A DNA stretch of 64,000 nucleotides from Thermoanaerobaculia bacterium. GTDB taxonomy: Bacteria > Acidobacteriota > Thermoanaerobaculia > Multivoradales > JAGPDF01. The stretch is from assembly GCA_018057705.1 (NCBI GenBank), contig JAGPDF010000002.1, positions 83,039-147,038 of the forward strand, written 5' to 3'. Positions 7,393 through 15,910 of this stretch are shown here, one piece after another. Under the pieces are notes generated by a model. The model made no database searches, was not told where the DNA came from, and worked only from the letters and a program-made list of their open reading frames with translations. Every line of letters begins with the position of its first letter. The first letter of the stretch is position 1. Both the position numbers and the translations under genes were made by a program.

Positions 7393-8262
7393 ATGAAAGA
7401 ACGGGAAGCGACGACGGGAAACGGCCTGATGGTGCTTCTGCTGCTGCTGGCGGTCCTTGCCGGTGGCGTGGCCATGGTGGTTCTGGGTGTGCGCGGTGGG
7501 GAGCCCGGTTGGATCTTGGGCGGGCTCGTCGGAGCGGTGGCGGCGGTCTTCCTGCTCGCCGGGCTGTTCATGGTCGAGCCGAATCAGGGGAGAGTCCTCA
7601 CCCTGTTCGGCGCCTATCGCGGCAGCGAGCGGCGGGGAGGACTACGCTGGGCGAATCCGTTCATGACCAAGCGGGCGATCTCGCTGCGGGTGCGGAACTT
7701 CGAGACCGCGCACCTCAAGGTCAACGACGCGGATGGCAACCCGATCGAGATCGCGGCGGTGGTCGTCTGGCGGGTCATCGACACCTTCGACGCCGTCTTC
7801 CAGGTCGACAACTACGAGGACTTCGTGCACGTCCAGTCGGAGTCGGCGTTGCGCAACCTGGCGACGCAGTACACCTACGACTCGCACGGGGAGCACGAGA
7901 AGTCGCTGCGCGGCAATACCGTCGAAGTCGCCGACCAGCTGCGCAAGGAGATTCACGACCGGCTCGTGCAGGCCGGAGTCGACGTGCTCGAGGCCCGCAT
8001 CACCCACCTCGCCTACGCTCCGGAGATCGCGCAGGCGATGCTGCAGCGCCAGCAGGCGACGGCGATCATCGCCGCCCGCCAGAAGATCGTCGAGGGCGCG
8101 GTCGGCATGGTCGAAATGGCTCTCGACCGGCTGTCGGCGAACAAGATCGTGGTGCTCGACGAAGAGCGCAAGGCCGCCATGGTCTCGAATCTCCTCGTCG
8201 TGCTGTGCAGCGATCGCGCCGTCACGCCCGTGGTCAACGCGGGAACGCTCTACAACGGTTGA
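7393..8262 (+). CDS. SPFH/Band 7 domain membrane protein
   Basis: A 289-residue inner-membrane protein with two adjacent N-terminal hydrophobic segments (about residues 12-32 and 36-58) and then a full SPFH/prohibitin domain. That domain starts at [18 protein letters not shown] and contains [26 protein letters not shown] and the coiled segment [30 protein letters not shown]. Such proteins oligomerise in membranes and form microdomains or regulate membrane proteases. Its own promoter and a consensus AGGAGG site fix the start at 7393. It is followed 10 bp later by a ribbon-helix-helix gene and a zinc-ribbon gene, an association that suggests a small conserved operon. There is no NfeD or HflC partner, so it is not HflKC. 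Confidence 0.92.
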   Translation: MKEREATTGNGLMVLLLLLAVLAGGVAMVVLGVRGGEPGWILGGLVGAVAAVFLLAGLFMVEPNQGRVLTLFGAYRGSERRGGLRWANPFMTKRAISLRVRNFETAHLKVNDADGNPIEIAAVVVWRVIDTFDAVFQVDNYEDFVHVQSESALRNLATQYTYDSHGEHEKSLRGNTVEVADQLRKEIHDRLVQAGVDVLEARITHLAYAPEIAQAMLQRQQATAIIAARQKIVEGAVGMVEMALDRLSANKIVVLDEERKAAMVSNLLVVLCSDRAVTPVVNAGTLYNG

Positions 8263-8272
8263 CGGGGAAGAG

Positions 8273-8482
8273 TTGGCGGACCGCAAACCCTTCCTGCTCC
8301 GCGTCGACCGCGACTTGCACGCCGCCCTTGAGCACTGGGCAGCGGACGAGTTGCGGAGCCTGAACGCGCAGATCGAGTTTCTGCTGCGCCGGGCGCTGCG
8401 CGATTCGGGGAGGGAGCGCCGGCCGACCGCTCCGGGGAATCCTCCCCGTGAGCTCCCGGAAGACGGAAGCGAGAGGCCATGA
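8273..8482 (+). CDS. Arc-like ribbon-helix-helix DNA-binding protein
   Basis: A 69-residue protein with one ribbon-helix-helix fold: strand [15 protein letters not shown], then helices [21 protein letters not shown] and RRALRD. The [12 protein letters not shown] block is the hallmark of Arc-family repressors that ride with SPFH proteins. The start is TTG at 8273 with GGGGAAG seven bases upstream; no ATG or GTG is available between the SPFH stop and the fold. The stop overlaps the next ATG as ATGA, so the three genes are coupled. It probably dimerises and represses this operon; that role is inference. The tail after residue 46 is Pro/Arg-rich and disordered. Confidence 0.8.
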   Translation: MADRKPFLLRVDRDLHAALEHWAADELRSLNAQIEFLLRRALRDSGRERRPTAPGNPPRELPEDGSERP

Positions 8483-8703
8483 ACGAGCGGCATTGCAGCA
8501 AGTGCGGTGGAGCGCAGAAGGAGGGCTTCCTGCTCGACAGGGCGCACAATTCGGCCCGGGTCGGCCACTGGGCCGAGGGCGCACCGGAGTTCTGGTTCCT
8601 GGGGCTCCTGAAGATGCGGGGACGCCGCAAGCTCCCCGTCGAGGCCTGGCGCTGCACGAAGTGCGGGCTGCTCGAAAGTTACGCCCGCAGCACACCCGGT
8701 TGA
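8479..8703 (+). CDS. Small zinc-ribbon protein
   Basis: A 74-residue cytosolic protein with two Cys pairs, CSKCGG at the N-terminus and CTKCGL near the C-terminus, which together make a four-Cys zinc ribbon. In between is the aromatic stretch [18 protein letters not shown]. This pattern is seen in small uncharacterised proteins that resemble the PF20097-type (DUF6487-like) family. Its ATG overlaps the stop of the ribbon-helix-helix gene (ATGA), making it the third gene of the SPFH operon. It could be an RNA- or protein-binding adaptor; no enzymatic motif is present. Confidence 0.85.
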   Translation: MNERHCSKCGGAQKEGFLLDRAHNSARVGHWAEGAPEFWFLGLLKMRGRRKLPVEAWRCTKCGLLESYARSTPG

Positions 8704-8735
8704 GCCGGACCCGGCCGGGCGGAGACCACGGCCCT

Positions 8736-9470
8736 CTAGAGTGCCCGGACGCGCACCTGCAGGCGCCTCCAGGGCGAGCCGACGAGCGCCACGCCGAGCG
8801 CTGAGCCGGAGCCGAATCGAGCCTCGGCGAGGGTTCGGCAGGGGAGGTCGAAGGTGGTCGAGCCGGCGAAGGGGAAGGGCTGCAGCCGGAGCTCGACCCG
8901 CTCGCCGGCGTTCTCGCCGTCGCCGAGGAGCTCGACCCTGGCCTGCCAGCCGGGAACCTCGACGAAGGCGGCTTCGCCGGTACAGGCGGCCAGCGAGAGG
9001 CCGTCGGCGAGCTCCATCCAGGGATCGTCTGCAGCCACCTCGTCCAGGCTCCCTCCTGCCGCTTCGAGAAGCTCCTGCTGGCGCTCCGCGAGCTCGGCCC
9101 GGAAGGCCGCCCAGGAGGGCTCGCCGCCGAAGCGCCGGAGCAGACGCAGGCTGTGGGCCGAAAGGAGCGCCGCGAGATAGGGACTGTCGGCGGCGAAGCG
9201 CTCGACCCCGCGCCGCCAGATCTCCTGCCGGAGGTCCCCCGGAAAGTCGCGAAAATCGAGTGCCGTGCTTCCGGAGGCCGCGAGCCTCGGTGCCGAGTCG
9301 GCCTCCCACCAGCCGTTGTCGTGCTCCCGCACCGCCCGCAGCAAGAGCTCGCGCCGCGGGTGCTCGACCAGTTCCGGCAGGCGCACGAGCCGCAGGATGT
9401 CGCCGGCCAGCCGGGCGTGATCCGCCTGGGTGACGAGGCGGCTGCCGGAGGGTGTCCGGGTCACGATCAC
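8736..9470 (-). CDS. DUF3891 family protein
   Basis: A 244-residue soluble protein of the DUF3891 family. Near the N-terminus it has QADHARLAGDI, then AVREHDNGWWEAD, two His-containing blocks resembling an HD-like metal site, and later LLSAHSLRLLRR. The fold looks mostly helical at the N-terminus and beta-rich at the C-terminus (FAGSTTFDLPCRTL). GTG at 9470 starts the protein; the nearby ATG on the same strand leads to a six-codon dead end in another frame. It is convergent with the zinc-ribbon gene, with 32 bp between stops, and divergent from maeB. The biochemical function is not established, although the conserved His/Asp suggest a hydrolase. Confidence 0.85.
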   Translation of the reverse strand: MIVTRTPSGSRLVTQADHARLAGDILRLVRLPELVEHPRRELLLRAVREHDNGWWEADSAPRLAASGSTALDFRDFPGDLRQEIWRRGVERFAADSPYLAALLSAHSLRLLRRFGGEPSWAAFRAELAERQQELLEAAGGSLDEVAADDPWMELADGLSLAACTGEAAFVEVPGWQARVELLGDGENAGERVELRLQPFPFAGSTTFDLPCRTLAEARFGSGSALGVALVGSPWRRLQVRVRAL

Positions 9471-9580
9471 TCGAGCGAGCTCTCCATGCGGTGAACCTTA
9501 CCTCGCCCGCCCCGGCGGAAGGTCCCTGGAGGAGGGGTACCTGCCCGGAAGGAGGTTGCACGGGGCGATAGACTTCTCGC

Positions 9581-11854
9581 ATGGAAAAAATCACGCGCGA
9601 AGAAGCGCTCGAGTACCACTCCCGCGCTCCCAAAGGAAAGATCGAAGTCTTGCCGTCGAAGCCGACGGCCACACAGCGCGACCTCTCGCTGGCCTACACG
9701 CCAGGGGTCGCCGAGCCCTGCCTCGCCATCGAGAAAGACCCCCTTCTCGCCTACGAATACACCGCCAAGGGCAACCTGGTGGCGGTCATCTCCAACGGCA
9801 CGGCCGTTCTCGGGCTGGGAAACATCGGTGCCCTGGCCGGCAAGCCGGTCATGGAGGGCAAGGGTGTCCTGTTCAAGCGCTTCGCCGGCATCGACGTCTT
9901 CGACATCGAGGTCGCGACGGAGGATCCGGAAGAGTTCATCCGGGCGGTGAAACTGCTCGAGCCGACCTTCGGGGGCATCAACCTCGAGGACATCAAGGCT
10001 CCCGAGTGCTTCGAGATCGAACGCCGGCTCAAGGCCGAGATGAACATCCCGGTCTTCCACGACGATCAACACGGCACGGCGATCATCTCCGGCGCGGCGC
10101 TCGTCAATGCACTCGAGATTGCCGGCAAGCGCATCGAGGATGTGAAACTGGTGCTCTCCGGCGCCGGTGCCGCTGCCTTCGGCTGCCTGCGCCTCTACCT
10201 CGAGCTCGGACTCAGCAGGGAGAACATCATCCTCTGCGATCGCAAGGGCGTCATCTACCGCGGCCGCCCGAACGATACCGACGCCCAGAAGATGGAGTTC
10301 GCCGCCGACACCTCGGCGCGCACCCTCGAGGACGCCCTGGCGGGCGCCGACGTGCTGGTCGGCCTTTCAGTCGCCGGCGCCGTCACGCCCGAGATGCTGC
10401 TCAAGATGGCGCCGAACCCGATCATCTTCGCGATGGCCAACCCGACGCCGGAGATCGGCTACGACGAAGCCCTGGCGGCCCGTCCCGACGCCATCATGGC
10501 AACCGGACGCAGCGACTATCCCAATCAGGTGAACAACGTTCTCGGCTTCCCCTTCCTCTTCCGCGGCGCGCTCGACACCCGCGCCTCCGACATCAACGGC
10601 GCGATGAAGCTCGCGGCGACGCGCGCCCTCGCGGGCCTGGCTCGCGAGGACGTGCCCGACTCGGTGCTCAAGGCCTACGGAATCAAGGCTCTCAAGTTCG
10701 GCCGCGACTACCTCATCCCCAAGCCGTTCGACTACCGTGTCCTGCTCACCGTCGCTCCAGCGGTCGCCAAGGCGGCCGAGGAGAGCGGCATCGCCCGCGT
10801 TTCGGTGGGGAGCGTCGAGGAGTATCGGCACCGCCTCGAACATCTGGTCTCGCGCCGCCTCGAGCTCATGCGCGGAATCTTCGATCGCGCCAAGGAGAAC
10901 CCGAAGCGCATCGTCTTTCCGGAGGGCGAGGAGGACAAGATCCTGCGTGCGGCGAAGATCCTCGTCGACCAGGGGATTGCGCACCCGATCCTGCTGGCCC
11001 GGCGAGAGAGCATCGCCGCCAAGCTCGCCGAGTTGGGCCTGTCGGAAGACAAGATCACCATCGTGCACGCCGAGAGCGCTCCGCAATACGAGCGCTACGC
11101 ACATCGCTTCCACGAGCTCCGGCGGCGCGCCGGCGTGACTCTCGAGGACGGCTACAAGCGCATGCGATCCCGCAACTACTTCGGCAGCATGATGGTCGCC
11201 GAGGGGGATGCCGACGGACTGATCTCCGGTCTGACCTACGAGTATGCCGACACCATCCGGCCGGCCCTGCAGATCATCCACACCCGGCCGGGGGTGAATC
11301 GGGTCGCCGGAGCCTACATCCTCATTCTCAAGGACCGGCTCTTCTTCTTCGCCGACACCACGGTCAACATCGACCCGGACGCAGAGACCCTGGCGGAGAT
11401 CGCCATCCTGACCGCAGAGTTCGCCCGCCGGTTCGACGTCGAACCGCGGGTGGCGATGCTGTCGTTCTCGAACTTCGGCTCCAACCCCCACCCTTCGGCC
11501 AGGAAGGCCCGTCGGGCGGTGGAGATCGTCCGTGCCCGCGCGCCGGAGCTGGCGATCGACGGCGAGATGCAGGCCGACACCGCGGTCATGGCCTCGGTGC
11601 TCCAGGAGACCTATCCCTGGACGAAGCTCGGAGGTCCGGCGAACGTCCTGATCTTCCCGGAGCTCAACTCGGCGAACACGGCCTACAAGCTGATCTGGAG
11701 GCTGGCCGGAGCCGAGGCGATCGGTCCCATCCTGCTCGGCATGGCGAGGCCGGTCCACGTTTTGCAAAGGGGTGTCGAGGTGACGGACATCGTCAACATG
11801 GCCGCGATCTGCGTCGTCGACGCGCAGGAGTTCGAGGCCAGACAGGGCAAGTAG
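9581..11854 (+). CDS. maeB: NADP-dependent malic enzyme with phosphotransacetylase-like C-terminal domain
   Basis: Oxidative decarboxylation of malate to pyruvate with reduction of NADP, supplying pyruvate and NADPH. At 757 residues it has the usual MaeB length. The N-terminal malic enzyme domain (to about residue 420) shows [15 protein letters not shown], the metal-site block [19 protein letters not shown] and the dinucleotide fold [18 protein letters not shown]. The C-terminal half is PTA/PTB-like: [41 protein letters not shown] and [19 protein letters not shown]. In MaeB this half has no transacetylase activity and senses acetyl-CoA or stabilises the hexamer. ATG 9581 fits the family N-terminus; an AAGGAGG lies further upstream than usual. 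Confidence 0.96.
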   Translation: MEKITREEALEYHSRAPKGKIEVLPSKPTATQRDLSLAYTPGVAEPCLAIEKDPLLAYEYTAKGNLVAVISNGTAVLGLGNIGALAGKPVMEGKGVLFKRFAGIDVFDIEVATEDPEEFIRAVKLLEPTFGGINLEDIKAPECFEIERRLKAEMNIPVFHDDQHGTAIISGAALVNALEIAGKRIEDVKLVLSGAGAAAFGCLRLYLELGLSRENIILCDRKGVIYRGRPNDTDAQKMEFAADTSARTLEDALAGADVLVGLSVAGAVTPEMLLKMAPNPIIFAMANPTPEIGYDEALAARPDAIMATGRSDYPNQVNNVLGFPFLFRGALDTRASDINGAMKLAATRALAGLAREDVPDSVLKAYGIKALKFGRDYLIPKPFDYRVLLTVAPAVAKAAEESGIARVSVGSVEEYRHRLEHLVSRRLELMRGIFDRAKENPKRIVFPEGEEDKILRAAKILVDQGIAHPILLARRESIAAKLAELGLSEDKITIVHAESAPQYERYAHRFHELRRRAGVTLEDGYKRMRSRNYFGSMMVAEGDADGLISGLTYEYADTIRPALQIIHTRPGVNRVAGAYILILKDRLFFFADTTVNIDPDAETLAEIAILTAEFARRFDVEPRVAMLSFSNFGSNPHPSARKARRAVEIVRARAPELAIDGEMQADTAVMASVLQETYPWTKLGGPANVLIFPELNSANTAYKLIWRLAGAEAIGPILLGMARPVHVLQRGVEVTDIVNMAAICVVDAQEFEARQGK

Positions 11855-11910
11855 ACCACTGCCGGACGGACCGGCCCAAAGGGGGCGGGAGGGGGCAGTG
11901 GCACCCTGGT

Positions 11911-11940
11911 TTGAGGATTGCCGTATTAGGACATTAGAAT
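11911..11940 (+). promoter_or_regulatory. Probable promoter of the CsgG/LpoB-like gene
   Basis: TTGAGG (11911-11916), an 18-bp spacer and TAGAAT (11935-11940), giving 4/6 and 5/6 matches to the sigma-70 consensus. It lies in a locally AT-richer stretch 28 bp before the ATG at 11969, which has a GGGAGGG ribosome site. Confidence 0.5.
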
Positions 11941-11968
11941 CCCCCATCAACCCCCGGGAGGGCAGACT

Positions 11969-12595
11969 ATGAAGCGCATCATCGGATGGACGACGGTTTT
12001 GGCTCTGCTGCTTGCGATCGCGCCGATGCCGGTGCAGGCTGCGGACAACACGAAGCCCCGCATCGCGGTGCTCGAGTTCAAGAACAAGGCGGACGGACAG
12101 TGGTGGTACAACGGTGGCGCCGCGGCGATGCAGGACGTCTTCGTGACCGAGCTCGTCAAGAGCGGCAAGTTCCGGGTCATCGACCGCGAGCAGCTCGCGG
12201 CGCTGATGCAGGAGAAGAACCTCTCGATCTCGGGTGACGTCGACCCGAAGACCGCCGTCAAGGCCGGAAAGCTCCTCGGCGTGCAGTACTTCCTCACCGG
12301 CGCGGTGACCGAGTACGGTGCGCAGGGGACTTCGGCCAGCGCCCCCAGCGTCGGCGGCCTGCCGGGATTCTCCGGCGGCAAGAAGACCTTCACCGCAGCG
12401 GCGAATGCGCGCATCATCGACACGACCACGGGCGAGATCCTGTGGGCCGATGAAGCGCGCGGCGAAGATTCGAAGTTCAAGCTCAACATCGGTGGCTTCG
12501 GCGGTGGCGTCGACTACGACGATCGCCAGTTCGACAAGGTGATGAAGCCGGTCGTCCAGCAGCTCGTAGCCAGCATCAAGGCTGCCGACCTGTAA
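11969..12595 (+). CDS. CsgG / LpoB-like periplasmic protein
   Basis: A 208-residue exported protein. It has a classic signal peptide (MKRIIGWTTVLALLLAIAPM, cleavage near QAADN) without a lipobox, then a CsgG/FlgT/LpoB-type alpha-beta domain. That domain comprises PRIAVLEFKNKA, MQDVFVTELVKSGKFRVIDREQLAAL, LLGVQYFLTGAVTEYG and ANARIIDTTTGEILWADEARG. The family includes the curli-secretion pore CsgG and the penicillin-binding-protein activator LpoB. With no Cys anchor and no curli genes nearby it is probably a soluble periplasmic member. It is a single-gene unit, with its own promoter and a perfect hairpin terminator directly downstream. Confidence 0.87.
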   Translation: MKRIIGWTTVLALLLAIAPMPVQAADNTKPRIAVLEFKNKADGQWWYNGGAAAMQDVFVTELVKSGKFRVIDREQLAALMQEKNLSISGDVDPKTAVKAGKLLGVQYFLTGAVTEYGAQGTSASAPSVGGLPGFSGGKKTFTAAANARIIDTTTGEILWADEARGEDSKFKLNIGGFGGGVDYDDRQFDKVMKPVVQQLVASIKAADL

Positions 12596-12620
12596 ACGCT
12601 GTCGAGCGATCGCAGTACGA

Positions 12621-12650
12621 AAAGAGGCGCCCGCGAGGGCGCCTCTTTTT
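12621..12650 (+). terminator. Rho-independent terminator
   Basis: A perfect 12-bp stem (AAAGAGGCGCCC / GGGCGCCTCTTT) with a GCGA tetraloop and a five-T run. It sits 26 bp after the stop of the CsgG/LpoB-like gene. Because the left arm is preceded by A residues, it may also serve the convergent pseudokinase gene. Confidence 0.9.
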
Positions 12651-12671
12651 GTGTCTGCGATCGGGTGTCCG

Positions 12672-12693
12672 GGGGCGACGCGTGCGTCGCCCC
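12672..12693. repeat. GGGGCGACGC-type palindromic repeat, single copy
   Basis: A 22-bp near-palindrome, GGGGCGACGC GT GCGTCGCCCC, just after the terminator and 10 bp before the stop of the minus-strand pseudokinase gene. It is the same element, with one central base changed, as the pair at 55545-55684. This shows it is dispersed, intergenic and REP-like. Confidence 0.8.
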
Positions 12694-12703
12694 TGCCCCT
12701 GGT

Positions 12704-14659
12704 TCAGCCGCCGGTCAGGTTGAAGGCGACCTTGAGGTCCATCCACATCTTCACGGCCACGCCGTTCTTGGTCGCCGGCGTGAAAGAGAATCCGCGGACA
12801 TAGTCCATCGCGGCCTCGTCCATGCCGAAACCGGCGGCGGCGCCGGTCGCCTGGACGTCGGCGGGTCGTCCCGTCTCGTCGACCAGGACGCGAACGGTGA
12901 CCGTCGCTTCCTTCTTCATGCGCTGGGCGAGCGGCGGATAGCGCAGGCTGGCGCGCCGGACGACCTTCGGCGGTGTGACGCCGGCGCCCATCGTGACGAG
13001 GTCGCCGACGCGGACGGCGCCGGGCGCCGTCGCCGCCGGTGCGGGAGCCGCCGCCGCGGACTCGACCGGCGGGGCGGGCTTGGGCTCGGCCGCGGCGGTG
13101 GTCGGTGCGGCCGCCGGCGTCGTCGCCGTCGTGCTCCCGGCGGGCGCTGCCGCCGTGGACGCCGATCCTGCCGCGGCCGCCGGCGGTGGCACTGCGGCCG
13201 CGGTGGCGGCGGGTGCCGCCGGCGGCGGGGCCGTCACCGGCCGTGGTGCCGACGCTGCGGCAGTCCTCGCCTCCTGCGCCTTCTTCGCGTCGTCGAGCTG
13301 CTTCTGCAAGGTCTTCAACTGCTCCTCGTACTGCGCCGAGGAGCTCTTGATCTTGTCGTCCACGATCTTCTGGATCTGGGCCTGGATCTCCTCCGGCGTC
13401 GGACCGGCCGGAGCCGCCCCGGTGTCGGCCGGGGCCGCGCTCAGGGGAGCGTCCGCCACCCCGGGAGAAGCGGGTGCCGCCCCCCCGCGGCCGAACATGA
13501 AGTAGCCCACGCCGCCAAGGACGATCAGGCCTCCGACGCCTGCGGCGATCAGCATGCTGTTGTTCTTCGCCGGCTTGCTCTCCATGCTCTGGCGCTCGCG
13601 TCCCGACGGGGTCTCTTCGCGCGCCGGGGTCTCGCGGGCCGGGGCGCCGCCGCTCTGCCCGAACGAGGGAGCTTGTGGCTTGGCCGCGGGCGGCGCGGCC
13701 GGAGCCGGCACCGGAATGGCGGTGGTCTTCTCGAGCTCCAGCTCCTGCGTCTCGCGCTCGATCTCCTCACGGAAGAGGTTGTGCATGAAGAATGCGAGGT
13801 TGAAGGTCGTCGGGTTGTACTGGCCTTCGAACATCATCTTGGCGAGCGTCTTGTGCCAGGTGACGGCGTCGCCGATGCGCTGTTCGCGCGGCACCAGGCT
13901 GCGCTTGAGCAGATTCGCCAACTCTGGATGGAGGTTGCCGCCGTCGGCCGCGATGACCGCCTGATCGACGAGCGCCGCCTGGCCGCCGGCCGTGGAGACC
14001 GGCAGGGCGCGCCCGGTCAGGAGCTCGAAGAGAATCGCTCCGAGGGAATAGACGTCGTCCGACTTGGCCGGCGCGGCGCCCGAAAGGACCTCCGGCGCGA
14101 GGTAGCGGCCGGCGGACTGCTTGATGAGCGGATGGTTCGCTGCCTCTCGCAGGCCGCTCGAGGCCTCGAAGCCGAGCAGTCGGAGCTCACCCTCGTTCGA
14201 GACGATCACGAGGTGGGGCGTGAGAAAGCCATGCTGCACGCGCTCGTCGCCGATGCGGGTCTCGTAGGCCACCGCCAGACCGAGGGCGATGCGCTCGGTC
14301 ATCAACAGTGCATGGTCGAGCGGGATGGGGGAGTGCTTCTTGGCCGACTGCTCGAGAACCTGGGCGAGCGTCTTGCCCGAGATGTAGTCGTAGGCGACGT
14401 AGGGAACGCCGCGCACCTGGCCGAGGTCGACGCCGAGGCCGAGGTTCGGGCTCTTCAGCGCCTGCTGCAACGGGGCGCGCGACTGGATCCGCTGCACGAG
14501 TCGTTCGCCATCCAGGCCCTGTCCGTTGAAGACGCGCAGGAGGATGACCCTCTCGACGCCCTGCTTGCCGAGCTTGCCGGCGCGAAAGGTCTCACCAAGA
14601 GCATCCTCAGAGAGTTTCTTGAGGAGAAGGTAGTTGCCGAACTGGTCGCGTGTGTTCAT
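12704..14659 (-). CDS. Membrane pseudokinase fused to a TonB C-terminal domain
   Basis: A 651-residue protein with a rare architecture. Residues 8-275 follow the serine/threonine kinase fold, but the active site is gone. The Gly loop is LSEDALGETF and the VAIK Lys is replaced (RVILLRVF). The HRDLKPEN loop reads HGFLTPHL (143-150) and DFG reads LGF (162-164). The C-lobe scaffold is kept: APE (188-190) and DVYSLGAILFELLTG. One TM helix follows (368-389), then a charged coiled coil (422-466), a long Ala/Pro linker and a TonB C-terminal domain (560-648, YPPLAQRMKKEATVTV to FTPATKNG). The kinase part is cytoplasmic and the TonB part periplasmic. By inference it senses a cytoplasmic state and acts on the envelope. 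It has its own promoter and is monocistronic. Confidence 0.88.
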   Translation of the reverse strand: MNTRDQFGNYLLLKKLSEDALGETFRAGKLGKQGVERVILLRVFNGQGLDGERLVQRIQSRAPLQQALKSPNLGLGVDLGQVRGVPYVAYDYISGKTLAQVLEQSAKKHSPIPLDHALLMTERIALGLAVAYETRIGDERVQHGFLTPHLVIVSNEGELRLLGFEASSGLREAANHPLIKQSAGRYLAPEVLSGAAPAKSDDVYSLGAILFELLTGRALPVSTAGGQAALVDQAVIAADGGNLHPELANLLKRSLVPREQRIGDAVTWHKTLAKMMFEGQYNPTTFNLAFFMHNLFREEIERETQELELEKTTAIPVPAPAAPPAAKPQAPSFGQSGGAPARETPAREETPSGRERQSMESKPAKNNSMLIAAGVGGLIVLGGVGYFMFGRGGAAPASPGVADAPLSAAPADTGAAPAGPTPEEIQAQIQKIVDDKIKSSSAQYEEQLKTLQKQLDDAKKAQEARTAAASAPRPVTAPPPAAPAATAAAVPPPAAAAGSASTAAAPAGSTTATTPAAAPTTAAAEPKPAPPVESAAAAPAPAATAPGAVRVGDLVTMGAGVTPPKVVRRASLRYPPLAQRMKKEATVTVRVLVDETGRPADVQATGAAAGFGMDEAAMDYVRGFSFTPATKNGVAVKMWMDLKVAFNLTGG

Positions 14660-14742
14660 TCCGCCCCCTAGGCCCGCCGGCGTGACGCTGGCGCGAGCGC
14701 CGCGACGTGGAAGGCCCTGTTATCGATGAGCTGCTGTGGGCT

Positions 14743-14771
14743 ATTCCACAGCGGATCGCGGGAACTGTCAA
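14743..14771 (-). promoter_or_regulatory. Sigma-70-type promoter of the pseudokinase-TonB gene, with operator-like inverted repeat
   Basis: On the minus strand, TTGACA (14771-14766, full match), a 17-bp spacer and TGGAAT (14748-14743, 4/6). The hexanucleotide arms CTGTGG and CCACAG at 14733-14750 form an inverted repeat with a 6-bp centre that overlaps the -10 box, a position suited to a repressor. The predicted leader is about 75 bases. Confidence 0.6.
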
Positions 14772-14797
14772 TCACGAAGTTTGCGCCTCCGCGGCCT

Positions 14798-15910
14798 CTA
14801 CTGCGTGCCGGCGCGCGCCCGAAAGGGTCGCTTCTGCCAGCGTTCGACGTTGCGGTTGTGCTCGGCGAGGGTGTCGGCGAAGACATGACTGCCGTCGTTC
14901 CTGCTGACGAAATAGAGAAAGGAGACCTCGGCCGGGCGCGCGGCCGCCTCGAGACTGGCCAGTCCGGCGGAGCAGATCGGTCCGGGGGGGAGGCCCGGAA
15001 CGCGGTAGGTATTCCAGGGCGACTCCATCCGCAGGTCGCTCCGGGTCAGATTGCCGTTCCAGCGGCCGAGAAGCTTGAGGCCGTGGATGATCGTCGGATC
15101 GGCGTAGAGGCCGATGCCGCGCCGCAGGCGGTTGGCGTAGACCGCCGCGATGAGCGGCCGCTCGGAGTCGAGCCTGGCCTCCTTCTCGACCAGGCTGGCG
15201 AGGATCACCAGCTCGCGAAGGGGCCGGAGGTCGTCCGCGGCGCGCAGGGGACGGACGCGGGATTCGTACTGGCGGCGGAAGGCCACGACGAGGGCGTCGG
15301 CGATCTCGCCCTCCCCGGTGCCGCGGGCGAAGCGATAGGTATCCGGAAAGAGGTAGCCCTCGAGATGGCGGGCCGACGGGTCGAGATCGGCGATGCGGCC
15401 CGGCGAGGCGAACTCGGCGCGCAAGCGGCCAGGCTCGCCGAGGCCGGCTGCGGCGATGGCCTGCGCGGTCTCGTCGAGGGTGAGCCCCTCGACGAGAGTG
15501 ACCGCGAGAGTCCGAATCTCGCCGCGGCGGAGCTTGTCGAGGATCGCCACCGTCGAAGAGTCGGCAGCGAGCTCGTATTCGCCGGCCTTGAGATTCGGCG
15601 AGCCCAGGCCCCAGCGCAGATAGGCACGGGCCAGCAGAGAAGAGCGGATCCGCCCTGCGCTCTCCAGCCGGCGCAGGATCCGGCCCCCGGCCTCGCCGGG
15701 CTCGACCACGAAAAACGCCACCTCCCCGGGGGTGCCCGGTCCGGGTCGATGCACCTCGCGCCAGCCCCAGACGGCCGCTCCGCCCGCCGCGAGCAGGGCG
15801 CACAAGAGGAGGCCAGCGAGGAGACGCAGGCAGCCGTAGCGGCGGACCCTGCCCGCCGGTCGCGTGGGCGACTCGGAAGAAGGTCGAGGCGACTCGGCGG
15901 GTGCCGTCAC
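14798..15910 (-). CDS. mltG: Endolytic murein transglycosylase MltG
   Basis: Inner-membrane lytic transglycosylase that cuts nascent glycan strands and so sets peptidoglycan chain length. The 370-residue protein has one N-terminal TM helix (LLAGLLLCALLAAGGAAVWGW) and a LysM-like region with LKAGEYEL. The YceG catalytic domain contains LEGYLFPDTYRFARG, the catalytic Glu in ILASLVEKEA, LYADPTIIHGL and SPWNTYRVPGLPPGPI. The start is GTG at 15910, overlapping the ruvX TGA as GTGA, so it is coupled to ruvX. The ruvX-mltG pairing is common across bacteria (compare the E. coli neighbourhood with tmk and yqgF-like genes). Confidence 0.95.
   Translation of the reverse strand: MTAPAESPRPSSESPTRPAGRVRRYGCLRLLAGLLLCALLAAGGAAVWGWREVHRPGPGTPGEVAFFVVEPGEAGGRILRRLESAGRIRSSLLARAYLRWGLGSPNLKAGEYELAADSSTVAILDKLRRGEIRTLAVTLVEGLTLDETAQAIAAAGLGEPGRLRAEFASPGRIADLDPSARHLEGYLFPDTYRFARGTGEGEIADALVVAFRRQYESRVRPLRAADDLRPLRELVILASLVEKEARLDSERPLIAAVYANRLRRGIGLYADPTIIHGLKLLGRWNGNLTRSDLRMESPWNTYRVPGLPPGPICSAGLASLEAAARPAEVSFLYFVSRNDGSHVFADTLAEHNRNVERWQKRPFRARAGTQ

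Noticed and set aside
11856..11901. CCACTGCC ... GGCAGTGG inverted repeat after maeB
   Set aside because: A possible terminator, but there are about 30 bases between arms and no T tract. Too weak to list as a feature.
10367..11950. A 527-codon minus-strand frame opposite maeB
   Set aside because: MaeB is intact on the plus strand with both domains. The opposing frame is His/Arg/Asp-rich and has no recognisable family.
12665..14671. A 668-codon plus-strand frame opposite the pseudokinase
   Set aside because: Low-complexity Arg/Gly runs opposite the Ala/Pro linker of a real protein.
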